NCBI GenBank assembly: GCA_945878865.1
Contig: CAMCUD010000011.1
Location: 1 to 64,000, forward strand
DNA: 64,000 nt
Source: Bifidobacterium breve
GTDB taxonomy: Bacteria; Actinomycetota; Thermoleophilia; Solirubrobacterales; Solirubrobacteraceae
Reading direction: 5' to 3'
Part shown: positions 1 through 7,934 of the stretch, piece by piece
Layout of the letters: the number at the start of each line of letters is the position of its first letter
How positions within the stretch are numbered: the first letter of the stretch is position 1
The notes under the pieces: model-generated
Seen by the model: only the letters and a program-made list of their open reading frames with translations
Databases searched by the model: none
What the model was told of the DNA's origin: nothing
Program-made: the position numbers and the translations under genes

Positions 1-81
1 GCCCCCGCGCCCAGCGGGTCGTCGGGTGGGGGCGGGGGTTCGACGTCCCCGCCGCCCGCAGGCGCGGAGTTCAGCCCGTGA
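1..81 (+). CDS. C-terminal tail of an upstream protein (partial)
   Basis: The frame starting at base 1 stays open for 26 codons to a TGA at 79-81. It reads as a Gly/Ser/Pro/Ala-rich tail containing SGGGGGS and ending AEFSP. Such low-complexity tails are typical of extracytoplasmic or linker-rich actinobacterial proteins, but the body of the protein lies outside the window, so no function can be given. The main support is position: a strong hairpin begins 8 nt after the stop, and the next gene converges from the other side. The open frame is short and could be chance. Confidence 0.4.
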   Translation, partial: APAPSGSSGGGGGSTSPPPAGAEFSP

Positions 82-88
82 GCGCTGC

Positions 89-120
89 TCGTGCCGCGAG
101 CCGGACGGCTCGCGGCACGA
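89..120. terminator. Bidirectional hairpin terminator between convergent genes
   Basis: A perfect 14-bp inverted repeat (89-102 and 107-120) closes a GGAC tetraloop. It lies between the stop of the frame ending at 81 and the stop of dps at 135 on the other strand. There is no T tract, as is common for terminators in high-GC actinobacteria. It could serve both converging transcripts. Confidence 0.75.
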
Positions 121-134
121 AGGCCGGTCGCGGT

Positions 135-620
135 TCACGCGGCCTGGACACGCACCATCCAGGCCTGCTCCTCGAGCGTCGCGACGACGCCGTGCAGCAG
201 GTCGGCGGTGACGGGGTCCACATCCTCCAGGGCCTCCATGCGCCCGCGGATGTCGCCGATCGCTTCCGTGAGGATGTCCGTCAGGCTGCGGACGAGGTCA
301 CGGTCGAGCTGCGGCCCCGCCTCGAGCTGCGGCAGCCCGGCGGCCGCCGCCAGCGTGCCGAGCCGCCCATCGGGCGCGTGCCCCAGCGCCACCGCGCGCT
401 CGGCGACCTCGTCGGCCGCCACGCGCCAAGCGTCGATCATCTCGTCCAGGTGCAGATGCATCGAGCGGAACGTCGGACCCTGGACATTCCAGTGCGCGTG
501 CTTGCCCATGAGCGCGAGGTCGGTGAGGACCACGAGGATCGCCTGCAGTTCGATGCCGATCGCCTCGCGGTCGACGTGGCGTAGCGTGGGGTGGTGGTCG
601 GTGCTGAGCGTGGGTGACAT
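135..620 (-). CDS. dps: Dps-family DNA-binding ferritin-like protein
   Basis: This 161-residue protein belongs to the Dps/miniferritin family, which oxidises Fe(II) with peroxide and can coat DNA under stress in the cytoplasm. The ferroxidase signature is visible near residues 40-70: KHAHWNVQGPTF supplies His ligands, and the following HLHLDEMIDAW helix carries the Asp and Glu. Length matches the family norm of 150-190 residues. The ATG is preceded on the minus strand by AGGAGA at a suitable distance. The esterase gene upstream ends 10 nt before it, so the two are probably co-transcribed. A strong hairpin follows the stop. Confidence 0.92.
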   Translation of the reverse strand: MSPTLSTDHHPTLRHVDREAIGIELQAILVVLTDLALMGKHAHWNVQGPTFRSMHLHLDEMIDAWRVAADEVAERAVALGHAPDGRLGTLAAAAGLPQLEAGPQLDRDLVRSLTDILTEAIGDIRGRMEALEDVDPVTADLLHGVVATLEEQAWMVRVQAA

Positions 621-629
621 GACGGTCTC

Positions 630-1604
630 CTAGCCATGCAGCGCGGTGGAGATGAACCGGATCGTGTCGCTGATCGCCGCCTCGGCGGCGTTGGTCTCGC
701 GCAGCGCGTTGACCATCATGAAGTCGTGCACCGCACCGCCGTAGCGGATCGCCGTGACGTCGACTCCGGCCGCGCGGAGCTTGCGCGCGTAGGCTTCGCC
801 CTCGTCGCGCAGGACGTCGGCCTCGCCGTTGACCACGAGCGCCTTCGGCAGACCGGAGAGCTGCTCGAGCGTGGCGCGCAGCGGGCTCGCGGTGATCTCC
901 GCGCGCTGGGCCTCGTCGGTCGTGTACTGGTCCCAGAACCAGAACATCGCGTCGCGGCGCAGCCAGTAGCCCTCGGCGAACTCGTGGTACGACGGGGTGT
1001 CGAACGCGGCGTCCGTCACGGGGTAGAGCAGCGCCTGCGCGGCGAACGCGACGTCCCCACGGGTCTTGGCCATGAGGGTGAGCGCCGCCGTCATGTTCCC
1101 GCCGACCGAGTCGCCGGCGATGACGAAGCGCGAGGGGTCAAGCTGCTTCGTCGCGCCCTCGCGCACGACCCACTGCGCGACCCGGTAGATCTCCTCGATT
1201 GCGACCGGGTAGCGGACTTCCGGCGACCGGCTGTAGTCGGGGAACACGATCGCTGCACCGGTGCCGACCGCGAGCTCGCGGACGAGGCGGTCGTGGGTGT
1301 GGGCGTCGCCGAAGACCCAGCCGGCGCCGTGGATGTACAGCACCGTGGGCAGCACGCCGGTCGCTCCCTGCGGTCGGACGATTCGCACCCGGACGTCGCC
1401 GTTCGGCCCGTCCGGCACGGTGATCCACGCATCGTCGACGGGCGGCAGGTAGATCTCGCCGTCCTGCGTCTCGTCGACGACCTTGCGGCCCTCCTCGACG
1501 GGGAGCTGGAAGAGGTACGGCGGCGCCGCGGTCGCGTCAGCGAACGCCTGCGCGGCCGGCTCGAGGACGACGCCGGAGGTGGTGATGTCGGTGGTGGTAG
1601 CCAT
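630..1604 (-). CDS. Alpha/beta-hydrolase, HSL-type esterase/lipase
   Basis: A 324-residue hydrolase of the hormone-sensitive-lipase group, expected to cleave carboxyl esters in the cytoplasm. The oxyanion motif appears as HGAGW near residue 93, a variant of HGGGW. The nucleophile elbow is GDSVGGN near residue 165. An acidic EADVLRDEG segment and a late VHDFMM supply the likely Asp and His of the triad. The ATG at 1604 is preferred over an in-frame GTG at 1613 because GGAAGAG lies just upstream. A TATTCT hexamer about 30 nt upstream on the same strand may be the -10. It sits 10 nt ahead of dps in one apparent operon. The natural substrate is unknown. Confidence 0.88.
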   Translation of the reverse strand: MATTTDITTSGVVLEPAAQAFADATAAPPYLFQLPVEEGRKVVDETQDGEIYLPPVDDAWITVPDGPNGDVRVRIVRPQGATGVLPTVLYIHGAGWVFGDAHTHDRLVRELAVGTGAAIVFPDYSRSPEVRYPVAIEEIYRVAQWVVREGATKQLDPSRFVIAGDSVGGNMTAALTLMAKTRGDVAFAAQALLYPVTDAAFDTPSYHEFAEGYWLRRDAMFWFWDQYTTDEAQRAEITASPLRATLEQLSGLPKALVVNGEADVLRDEGEAYARKLRAAGVDVTAIRYGGAVHDFMMVNALRETNAAEAAISDTIRFISTALHG

Positions 1605-1736
1605 GGGCCCCACTCTTCCGTCGCTTGGACGCCGCGAGAATACGGGCCCTCCGGAGACCTCAGGCGGTGCGCCGGAGGGCGAGGTAGGGCCAGCCCTACC
1701 CGAGGCGCGCGGGTCACGGGGTACGGTGGCTCAGGC

Positions 1737-2096
1737 ATGACCACGAAGGTGCTGATCATCGACGACGACCCGGCTTTCCGGGCCCTCGCACGGCGGCTGC
1801 TGGACGGCTCGGGCTTCCAGGTCGTCGGCGAGGCGGCGACGGCCGCCGAGGGCAGCCACGCGGCGGGCCTCCTACGGCCGGATGCAATCCTCCTCGACGT
1901 CGGGCTGCCCGACCGTGACGGGGTGGAGGTGGCGGCCGATCTCGCCGCGCTGCCGTGGTCGCCGCGGGTGCTGCTCGCTTCCGTCGACCCGGATGTCACG
2001 AGCGAGCAGACCGCCCGCGGCCAAGGCGCGTGCGGCTTCATCGGCAAGCACGACCTTCCCGGGGCGGGGATCGACCTCCTGGCTGGCGATGGCTGA
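1737..2096 (+). CDS. Stand-alone response-regulator receiver domain
   Basis: A 119-residue protein made only of a receiver domain. It shows the acidic pocket DDD at residues 9-11, the phospho-acceptor Asp54 in ILLDVGLPD and the conserved Lys104 in FIGKHD. There is no output domain, so it should act by protein contact or as a phosphate sink. The next gene, a LuxR-type regulator, overlaps its stop by 8 bases, and a histidine kinase follows, so the three form one operon. The start is supported by a TACGGT hexamer ending 9 nt before the ATG with no Shine-Dalgarno, which suggests a leaderless message. Confidence 0.9.
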   Translation: MTTKVLIIDDDPAFRALARRLLDGSGFQVVGEAATAAEGSHAAGLLRPDAILLDVGLPDRDGVEVAADLAALPWSPRVLLASVDPDVTSEQTARGQGACGFIGKHDLPGAGIDLLAGDG

Positions 2097-2757
2097 CCTG
2101 CCCCTGCGCGTCGTGCTGGGCGAGGACGACGCCTTGCTGCGCGCCGGCGTCGCGCGTGTGCTGGAAGCCGAGGGCTTCGAGGTCGTCGCGGACGCCGGCG
2201 ACGCGGACGGCTTCCTGCGCAAGGCGCTCGCGCACAAGCCCGACGTGGTGGTCGTCGACGTGCGGATGCCGCCCCGGCGCGAGGACGACGGCCTCGTCGC
2301 CGCGATGGAGCTGCGCAAGCAGCTGCCCGATGTCGGGGTGCTCGTGCTCTCGCAGTACTACGAGGAGCGCTTTGCCGTCGACATCATCGGCGATCGCCCC
2401 GAGGGTGTCGGGTACCTGCTCAAGGAGCGCGTCGGCGACGTCGACGCGTTCACCGACGCCGTGCGACGTGTTGCGTCGGGCGGGAGCGCGCTGGACCCCG
2501 AGGTTGTCGGCAGGATGCTCGGGCGCCGCAACGCCCGGGGCCCGCTGGACGACCTCTCTCCGCGCGAGCGCGACGTCCTTGGCGCGATGGCGGAGGGCCG
2601 CTCCAACGCGGGCATCGCCGCGACGCTGTTCGTCTCCGAGGCGGCGGTGGAGAAACACGTGACCTCGATCTTCCGCAAGCTGGGCATCCGCCAGGATGCC
2701 GGCGAGCATCGGCGGGTGCTCGCGGTGCTCACCTACCTGCGCCACCAGTCGTCCTGA
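2089..2757 (+). CDS. NarL/FixJ-family response regulator (LuxR HTH)
   Basis: A 222-residue transcription regulator with an N-terminal receiver (acidic residues near 12-14, phospho-acceptor Asp57 in VVVVDVRMP) and a C-terminal LuxR-type helix-turn-helix starting at LSPRERDVL near residue 160. The recognition helix contains SEAAVEKHVTSIF. The start codon lies inside the 3' end of the lone receiver gene, and the stop overlaps the start of the kinase gene (TGATG), so translation of all three is likely coupled. It is probably phosphorylated by the kinase encoded next. Targets cannot be inferred. Confidence 0.93.
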   Translation: MADLPLRVVLGEDDALLRAGVARVLEAEGFEVVADAGDADGFLRKALAHKPDVVVVDVRMPPRREDDGLVAAMELRKQLPDVGVLVLSQYYEERFAVDIIGDRPEGVGYLLKERVGDVDAFTDAVRRVASGGSALDPEVVGRMLGRRNARGPLDDLSPRERDVLGAMAEGRSNAGIAATLFVSEAAVEKHVTSIFRKLGIRQDAGEHRRVLAVLTYLRHQSS

Positions 2758-3788
2758 TGCAGGAGCTGCGGGCCTCACGCTGGGCTGGACTCGCCGCGAT
2801 GCTCATCGTGGTCGGCGCCGTGACGCTCGTGCTGTATCCCCTGCAGGAGCTCGACCCCGGGGTCTCCAGCGGCGTCCTGTACGTGCTCGGCGTGCTGCTC
2901 GTCTCGTTGACGTGGGGCCTGCGCCTCGGGCTGGCGACGTCCGTGCTCAGCGCGCTGGCGCTCTGGCTCCTGCATACCGATCCGGCTGCTGGCCTGACGG
3001 CCGTGGAGGCCGAGGATGTCGCCGCGATCTCGGTGCTCCTCATCACCTCGGTGGTCGCGGCCCTGATCGCGGATCGGGCGCGAATGCGGGTGGAGGACGC
3101 CGAGCAGCGGCTCGCGCTGGAGGCCGAGCTGCACGCCAGTGAGATCGAACGCGCACGGCTCGAGGAGATCCGCACGTCGCGTGCGCGGGTCATGGCGGCG
3201 GGCGACGAGGAGCGCAAGCAGGTCGTGCGTGACCTGCACGATGGTGCCCAGCAGCGCCTGGTGCACACGGTCATCACCTTGAAGCTCGCCGGGCGCGCGC
3301 TCGCCCGCGACGAGCCGCAGGAGGGCGCGGCGCTCGTCGAGGAGGGGCTCGGCCATGCGGAGGCCGCCATCACCGAACTGCGCGAGCTCGCACACGGAAT
3401 CCTCCCCGCGGCGCTGTCGCGCGGCGGGCTTCCCGCGGGGCTTGACGCCCTCGCCGAGCGCATGCCGATTCCCGTGGACGTCGAGGTGGACGATGAACGC
3501 CTGCCATCGGTCGTCGAGGCGACGGCGTACTTCGTCGTGGCCGAGGCGCTGACGAACGTCGCCAAGCACGCGGGCGCGACACGCGCCGTCGCCCGCGCGG
3601 CGCGCGAGGATGGTGCGCTCGTGGTGACGGTCGAGGACGACGGACGCGGTGGTGCCAGCGAGGCCGGTCCGGGGCTGACCGGCCTGCGCGACCGTCTCGC
3701 CGTGCTTGAAGGCGCCCTTGCGATCACGGAGCGCCAGGGCGGCGGCACTCGCGTCACGGCTCGGATCCCGGTGGCGTTTCCGGCCTGA
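2757..3788 (+). CDS. NarL-type sensor histidine kinase with DUF4118-like membrane domain
   Basis: A 343-residue kinase. Residues 10-105 form about four closely spaced membrane helices resembling the DUF4118 sensor of KdpD-type kinases. A coiled segment (110-150) leads to a HisKA_3 dimerisation domain with phospho-acceptor His161 in RDLHDGAQQRL, followed by an ATPase domain with an N box (EALTNVAKHA) and a glycine-rich DDGRGG. No large extracellular loop is visible, so the signal may be sensed in or near the membrane. It starts within the stop of the LuxR regulator gene. Its stop lies one base from the stop of the convergent gene. Confidence 0.92.
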   Translation: MQELRASRWAGLAAMLIVVGAVTLVLYPLQELDPGVSSGVLYVLGVLLVSLTWGLRLGLATSVLSALALWLLHTDPAAGLTAVEAEDVAAISVLLITSVVAALIADRARMRVEDAEQRLALEAELHASEIERARLEEIRTSRARVMAAGDEERKQVVRDLHDGAQQRLVHTVITLKLAGRALARDEPQEGAALVEEGLGHAEAAITELRELAHGILPAALSRGGLPAGLDALAERMPIPVDVEVDDERLPSVVEATAYFVVAEALTNVAKHAGATRAVARAAREDGALVVTVEDDGRGGASEAGPGLTGLRDRLAVLEGALAITERQGGGTRVTARIPVAFPA

Positions 3789-3789
3789 C

Positions 3790-4800
3790 TCAGCCTGCCC
3801 CGCGCGCCCCCACCGTCCCGCGCAGCACGCCCACGCCCTCGATCTCCAGCTCGAGCGCGTCGCCCGGCTGGATCCAGCGGTCGAGCTCCATCCCGCAGCC
3901 GCGTGGCAGCGTGCCGCTCGACAGCATCTCGCCGGGCAGCAGCTGCTCGCCGCGCGCAGCCTCGGCGACGAGCTCGCCGAAGGTGTGCTGCATGCCGGCG
4001 GTCGACGTCTCCGACCACGTCTCGCCGTTGACGCGCACCGTGCCTCGGAGCGCGCCGACCCGCGGGAGGATCTCGTCGGCGCTGACAAGCTCCGGGCCCA
4101 TCGCGTTGGCGAACGACTTCGTCTTGCCCAGCGGGCCGAACAGCCCGCGCCGGGCCTCCTCCCACTGCACGTCGCGCGCGCTGCAGTCGTTCATGACGAC
4201 GAAGCCGCCGATCGCTGCGGCGCCCTCGTCGGGCGTGCAGTCGCGGACGGGGTGGGCGAGGACGCACGCCAGCTCGAGCTCGTAGTCGAGGTCGCGGCAG
4301 AACGCCGGCCACGGCAGCTCGGCGCCGTCGGGCAGGAACGTCGTGTGCGTCCCGACGTAGAAGCACGGTCGCTCGAAGAACAGCGGCCCCGGGCGCAGCG
4401 GCGGGAACGTCGTGCGCGTCACGCGCTCGTAGGCCCGCATGACCGGCCGCACGCGCGGGAAATAGCGCCCGACGAGCGTGCGAGCCGCCTGCTCCCAGTG
4501 CTCCTGCCAGCCCGCGAAGGCGCGCAGCGATCGCGGCGCGAACGGCAGCAGGGCGGGGGACAGCGAGAACGCGGTGTCGAGGTCGTGGTCGGCGACCTCC
4601 GCGGCCAGCCGCTCGGCCTCCGCGCGCAGGCCGGGGTCGGCGAGCAGCGCGATCGGGTCGTCGGCGACGGCCTGCAGCTCAGGGGGCGCGCCTCCCGCGA
4701 GGGGTGCGGCGGCCGCCAGGGGGACCCAGCGCTCGCGCGGCGCGTCCCAGACGGCGACGCTCGTGCCGCCGGTGGTCAGGGTGACGCGGCGCAGTCTCAT
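3790..4800 (-). CDS. Fumarylacetoacetate hydrolase family protein
   Basis: A 336-residue protein of the FAH superfamily, metal-dependent hydrolases or decarboxylases of beta-diketo acids. The FAH core occupies roughly residues 120-330. It includes DYELELACV, which carries the metal-binding Glu residues, GFVVMNDCSARD, a FANAMGPELV loop and the late SGTLPRGCG segment. The gene overlaps the metallo-hydrolase gene upstream by ATGA, so the pair is translationally coupled and probably acts in one catabolic route, perhaps for an aromatic or acylpyruvate compound. The exact substrate cannot be read from sequence. Confidence 0.85.
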   Translation of the reverse strand: MRLRRVTLTTGGTSVAVWDAPRERWVPLAAAAPLAGGAPPELQAVADDPIALLADPGLRAEAERLAAEVADHDLDTAFSLSPALLPFAPRSLRAFAGWQEHWEQAARTLVGRYFPRVRPVMRAYERVTRTTFPPLRPGPLFFERPCFYVGTHTTFLPDGAELPWPAFCRDLDYELELACVLAHPVRDCTPDEGAAAIGGFVVMNDCSARDVQWEEARRGLFGPLGKTKSFANAMGPELVSADEILPRVGALRGTVRVNGETWSETSTAGMQHTFGELVAEAARGEQLLPGEMLSSGTLPRGCGMELDRWIQPGDALELEIEGVGVLRGTVGARGAG

Positions 4801-5825
4801 CGCGCGGCCTCCAGCTCACGGCCGAGCTTCGCGACGTCGGCGAAGAGGCGGCCTCGGGTGACGGGGGAGTGGCCGATCGGACCTTCGCCCGACAGCGCCT
4901 TGTGGATTGTCGTGACGCTGATGAGCATCCGCTCCGGGCGCACCCATCCACGGAACGGTGTGAAGCTGTCGTCGCGGACGGCGGCACGTGCGGCGTCCAG
5001 CGGCGATCGCCCGGCGGCGTGCTCACGGGCGATGATCGCCCGCAGCCATTCCCAGTAGTCGCGGACGGCCTGCACGCCAGCGCGGTCGGTCACGGGGCCA
5101 TGGCCGGGGACGAACGTGTCGGCGTCCAGGCCGAGGATGGTGTCGAGCGCGGCGATCCAGCCCTCGACGGGGCCGACCCACATCACCGGGGTGCAGTCGA
5201 CGAAGAGGATGTCCGCGGCGAAGACGACCCCGGCGTCCGGCACGTGGACGACGAGATCGCCCGGCGTGTGCGCCGGGCCGACGACCGTCAGCTCCAGGGC
5301 CCGGCCGCCGACCGTCTCGCGAGACGTGCCGCTGAAGGTCCGCGACGGCAGCCGCAGCTGCACGTCGCCGAGGGCGAACGGCGCGAGCATCGATCCGACG
5401 TAGCGGCCCATCGCGCCGACCGGACCGGGGACGGGCGCGACCCGCCGGCCCATCGCGCCCAAGCGGCCGAGCTCCGCGGGTGACGACTCGGCGAGCATCG
5501 CGGCGAAGCTCGGGGTGCTCGTGACGATCTCGGTGGCGGCGGGCAGCTCGGCGTTGCCCCACCAGTGGTCGCCGTCGCTGTGAGTGTTGACCGCCAGGTC
5601 GATCGGCGCGCCCGCGAGGTGGGTCGCCATGGCGCCGAGCATCTCGCGCGCGAGTCGCTGGTCCCAGAGCGTGTCGATCACCGCGGATGCCCCCGCACCG
5701 ACCACGAGGCCCGCGTTCGCCTCGCCCCAGTCGCCGTTGGGCTGCAGCCAGGCGAACACGCCGTCGCCGACCTGGTGAAGGCCGCCCGGGTAGTGCGGGG
5801 CGGCGCCGTGGAGCGTCGGTGGCAT
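4797..5825 (-). CDS. Metallo-beta-lactamase-fold hydrolase
   Basis: A 342-residue MBL-fold protein. The metal motif near residue 80 reads NTHSDGDHWWGN. It keeps the first His and the final DH, but has Asp where the second His of HxHxDH usually stands. Later ligands fit LVVHVPDAG and a FVPGHGPV segment. The second half is helical, as in SoxH- or quinoprotein-associated MBL hydrolases. A TACAGT hexamer ends 7 nt before the ATG with no ribosome site, pointing to a leaderless start. It is transcribed divergently from a TetR regulator 45 bp away and coupled to the FAH-family gene downstream. Confidence 0.85.
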   Translation of the reverse strand: MPPTLHGAAPHYPGGLHQVGDGVFAWLQPNGDWGEANAGLVVGAGASAVIDTLWDQRLAREMLGAMATHLAGAPIDLAVNTHSDGDHWWGNAELPAATEIVTSTPSFAAMLAESSPAELGRLGAMGRRVAPVPGPVGAMGRYVGSMLAPFALGDVQLRLPSRTFSGTSRETVGGRALELTVVGPAHTPGDLVVHVPDAGVVFAADILFVDCTPVMWVGPVEGWIAALDTILGLDADTFVPGHGPVTDRAGVQAVRDYWEWLRAIIAREHAAGRSPLDAARAAVRDDSFTPFRGWVRPERMLISVTTIHKALSGEGPIGHSPVTRGRLFADVAKLGRELEAAR

Positions 5826-5870
5826 GGCGGCGACTGTACACGCCTGTTGAACTCGTGTCTAATAGACGCC
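5826..5870. promoter_or_regulatory. Divergent promoter and candidate TetR operator
   Basis: These 45 bp separate the MBL gene and the tetR gene. The minus-strand -10 is TACAGT (5833-5838). A weaker plus-strand -10, TCTAAT (5858-5863), lies 7 nt from the tetR ATG. Two dyads are visible: ACACG/CGTGT with an 11-bp spacer (5838-5858) and GTCTA-A-TAGAC (5857-5867). Both overlap promoter elements, as expected for a TetR autorepressor site. Confidence 0.55.
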
Positions 5871-6467
5871 ATGGGCCGGACGCGGATGACCACCGAAGCC
5901 CGTCGCGCCCAGCTGCTGGACGTCGGCGCACGGGCGTTCGGCACCCAATCCTTCGACGACGTCTGGATCGGGGAGGTGGCGCGCAAGGCCGGTGTCTCGC
6001 GCGGGCTGCTCTACCACTACTTCCCGAGCAAGCGGGAGTTCTTCGCCGCGGTGGTCGAGCAGCACGCCGACGCGCTGCTGCGCAGCACCGAGCCGGATCC
6101 GGCGCTGGACGCGGCGGCCCGGCTGCGCGCGTCGCTCGAGGGATACCTGCGCTACGTCCAGGCGCATCCCGACGGCTACCGGGCGCTCTACCGGGGCGCG
6201 ACGAGCGCCGACGCGACCGTGCGTGCGCTCATGGAGCGCAACATGGACCGCCAGGCGCGCAGGATCCTGCGCGACCTCCCCCCAGCCCTGCGACGCGCCG
6301 ACACGGAGCTCGCGGTTCGCGGCTGGCTGGGGTTCCTCGTCTCGAGCTGCCTGGCCTGGCTCGACGACCCCGCGATCCCCGGCGACGCGCTAGTCGACCT
6401 CTGGGGGCGCGCACTCGGCGGGGTGCTTCTCACGCCGGGAGCTGATGTCCCGGATTCCGGCTCCTGA
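5871..6467 (+). CDS. TetR-family transcriptional regulator
   Basis: A 198-residue regulator with an N-terminal TetR DNA-binding domain (residues about 10-60). The helix-turn-helix contains VARKAGVSRGLLYHYFPSK, the classic family signature. The remaining helices form the ligand-binding and dimerisation domain, which I cannot match to a known effector. It is divergent from the MBL/FAH operon with 45 bp between start codons, and dyads in that gap overlap both promoters. The simplest inference is that it represses itself and the two hydrolases until their substrate is present. Confidence 0.93.
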   Translation: MGRTRMTTEARRAQLLDVGARAFGTQSFDDVWIGEVARKAGVSRGLLYHYFPSKREFFAAVVEQHADALLRSTEPDPALDAAARLRASLEGYLRYVQAHPDGYRALYRGATSADATVRALMERNMDRQARRILRDLPPALRRADTELAVRGWLGFLVSSCLAWLDDPAIPGDALVDLWGRALGGVLLTPGADVPDSGS

Positions 6468-6591
6468 AGGAATTCCCCGCAACGTGCAGGGACGACGTGA
6501 ACCGCCGAGTTCTCGGGCGTTCGTGCCGTCCGATGCCGTCCCTACCTTGCGCCGTGTGTCACGCCCTCGGCCTTCAAGGGAGTCCCACCCC

Positions 6592-7047
6592 ATGCCCCTC
6601 TGTTTCATCGAGCCGCAGGACGCCATTCGTGTGATCGCTGAGTCGGTCGGCCGCGAGGCGCGCCGGCAGCTGCTCGGGGAGATCGTCCGTGCGTGGGTCG
6701 ACGAGATCCCGGAGGAGGAGCTGGCCGCCCACTACGCGCAGGCCGTGGACGATCTCGACGACCACGACCTGTCGATGCTCGCCGCCTGGCACGCCTCGCT
6801 CGAGGTCGGTCAGCCGATCGCCAACCGCGAGTTCCTCGTGCAGGTCTTCCCGTCGCTCGGGGAGAACCGCCGCGAGGCGCTCAAGATCGCCGCCGGGTTC
6901 CGGGGCGAGGAGGCGTTCGAGGCGGGGATCTCCGAGGAGCAGGCGATGGAGACGGTGTTGCCCTTCCTCTCGCGTCAGCGGTCGCTCGAGCTCGCCGCGG
7001 AGTGCGTCGAGCTCTACCTCTGGGACCGCATCGGCTCGGACAACTAG
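6592..7047 (+). CDS. Hypothetical acidic, helix-rich protein
   Basis: A 151-residue protein that I do not recognise. It is acidic, predicted mostly helical and soluble, without signal peptide, membrane segment or cysteine cluster beyond single residues. It opens MPLCFIEPQDAIRVI and contains a run of charged helices such as EEELAAHYAQAVDDL. The ATG is chosen because AAGGGAG lies about 9 nt upstream; the longer in-frame extension is proline- and arginine-rich and looks non-coding. Its stop interlocks with the stop of the convergent small membrane protein gene in the tetranucleotide CTAG. The gene stands alone after tetR. Confidence 0.75.
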   Translation: MPLCFIEPQDAIRVIAESVGREARRQLLGEIVRAWVDEIPEEELAAHYAQAVDDLDDHDLSMLAAWHASLEVGQPIANREFLVQVFPSLGENRREALKIAAGFRGEEAFEAGISEEQAMETVLPFLSRQRSLELAAECVELYLWDRIGSDN

Positions 7048-7352
7048 GCGACGCGGTCGCCGTCCCGCCCGGCGTCGCGCACGAAGCGCGCGCGGCGTTC
7101 GGCGGGCGGCAGGATGGGCGCGGAGAGGTGCTCGGGCACCTGCGGCGCGCGATCGTCCTCGCTGGTCTGCGCGTTGCGGTGGGTTGGGAGGACCGGCAGG
7201 GGAGCGTCGTCGGGCTCGGCGGGGATGTGGGCCCCGGGCGCCACGCGCACGGGGGTGGGCGCGCTCGCCCGACGACGGCGCGCGGACGCGACGATGACGG
7301 TCACGAGCGTGACGGCGAGTGCGGTGATGGCGATGAGGGCGACGCTGGACAT
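7044..7352 (-). CDS. Small single-span membrane protein
   Basis: A 102-residue protein with one N-terminal membrane helix (MSSVALIAITALAVTLVTVI) followed directly by ARRRR, so the C-terminal part should face the cytoplasm. That part is proline-rich and polar with no recognisable domain. The ATG is fixed by GAGGAGG 8 nt upstream. It resembles the next minus-strand gene in layout (strong ribosome site, short N-terminal anchor, basic stop-transfer, charged tail), so the two may be related or work together. Function unknown. Confidence 0.7.
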   Translation of the reverse strand: MSSVALIAITALAVTLVTVIVASARRRRASAPTPVRVAPGAHIPAEPDDAPLPVLPTHRNAQTSEDDRAPQVPEHLSAPILPPAERRARFVRDAGRDGDRVA

Positions 7353-7471
7353 GCGCGGTTCCTCCTCGGAGGGTCGGATCCACACAGCGTTCCCGCGTGA
7401 AACGTCGGTGAACCCTCACACGGGCCGGGTGGCCGAGCGCCCCGCCACTCGGTGACGGGTCGCCCGCAGGG

Positions 7472-7869
7472 TCAGCGGGGCGGCGCGGACCGTTCCGGGC
7501 CGTCCGTGGGCTCGAGATCGGGTGTCGTATCGCGGGCAAAGCGCCCGCGCTCCCGTTCGTCGACGAGCTCGTCGTCGGCCATGCCGGCGGCATGCTGCTC
7601 GGCGCGTTCGGCGTGCAGCCCGGCGTCCGCCCGCTCACGCTCGGCGACCCGTTGGGCCATGCGCGCCTCCTGCTCGGCCTCGGTGGCGCGCCGCTCGTGT
7701 TCGCGTGCCTCGTCGGTGTGGGCGGTCGCCGCCCGCTCGCGCCGCTGCTCGAGTCGCGGCGCTCTCGATTTCGCTGCGCCGTGGCCCGGGCTCGCGGGAC
7801 GACGACGACGGCGAGCGCGAGGACGACGACCACGATGACGACGATCGCGATGATCGCTGCAGTGGACAT
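7472..7869 (-). pseudogene. Frameshifted membrane-anchored coiled-coil protein
   Basis: Reading from an ATG at 7869 with an excellent GGAGGGAG site, the first about 37 codons encode a membrane anchor (MSTAAIIAIVVIVVVVLALA and four valines) and a basic PRARATAQRNRER stretch. The frame then runs into unlikely sequence. One base back, the second frame continues naturally with LEQRRERAATAH and a long Glu/Arg/Ala coiled coil to QHAAGMADDELVDERE, ending at 7472. The switch lies between about 7750 and 7772. The joined product of about 132 residues matches a small anchored coiled-coil type that I associate with actinobacteria. A one-base deletion, a sequencing error, or -1 frameshifting could explain it; I see no slippery heptamer. 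Confidence 0.65.
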
Positions 7870-7934
7870 CTTCAGCTCCCTCCTCCAAGGGTCGGTTGCC
7901 GACCACCTGCCCCGCGGGCGACCCGCTGAACCGC

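Noticed and set aside
636-1736. Upstream in-frame extension of the lone receiver gene
   Set aside because: It runs antisense through the esterase gene. The receiver domain begins naturally at the ATG at 1737 with a promoter hexamer before it.
7741-7800. Programmed -1 frameshift site
   Set aside because: No X-XXY-YYZ slippery heptamer or downstream pseudoknot is visible at the frame change, so mutation or read error is preferred.
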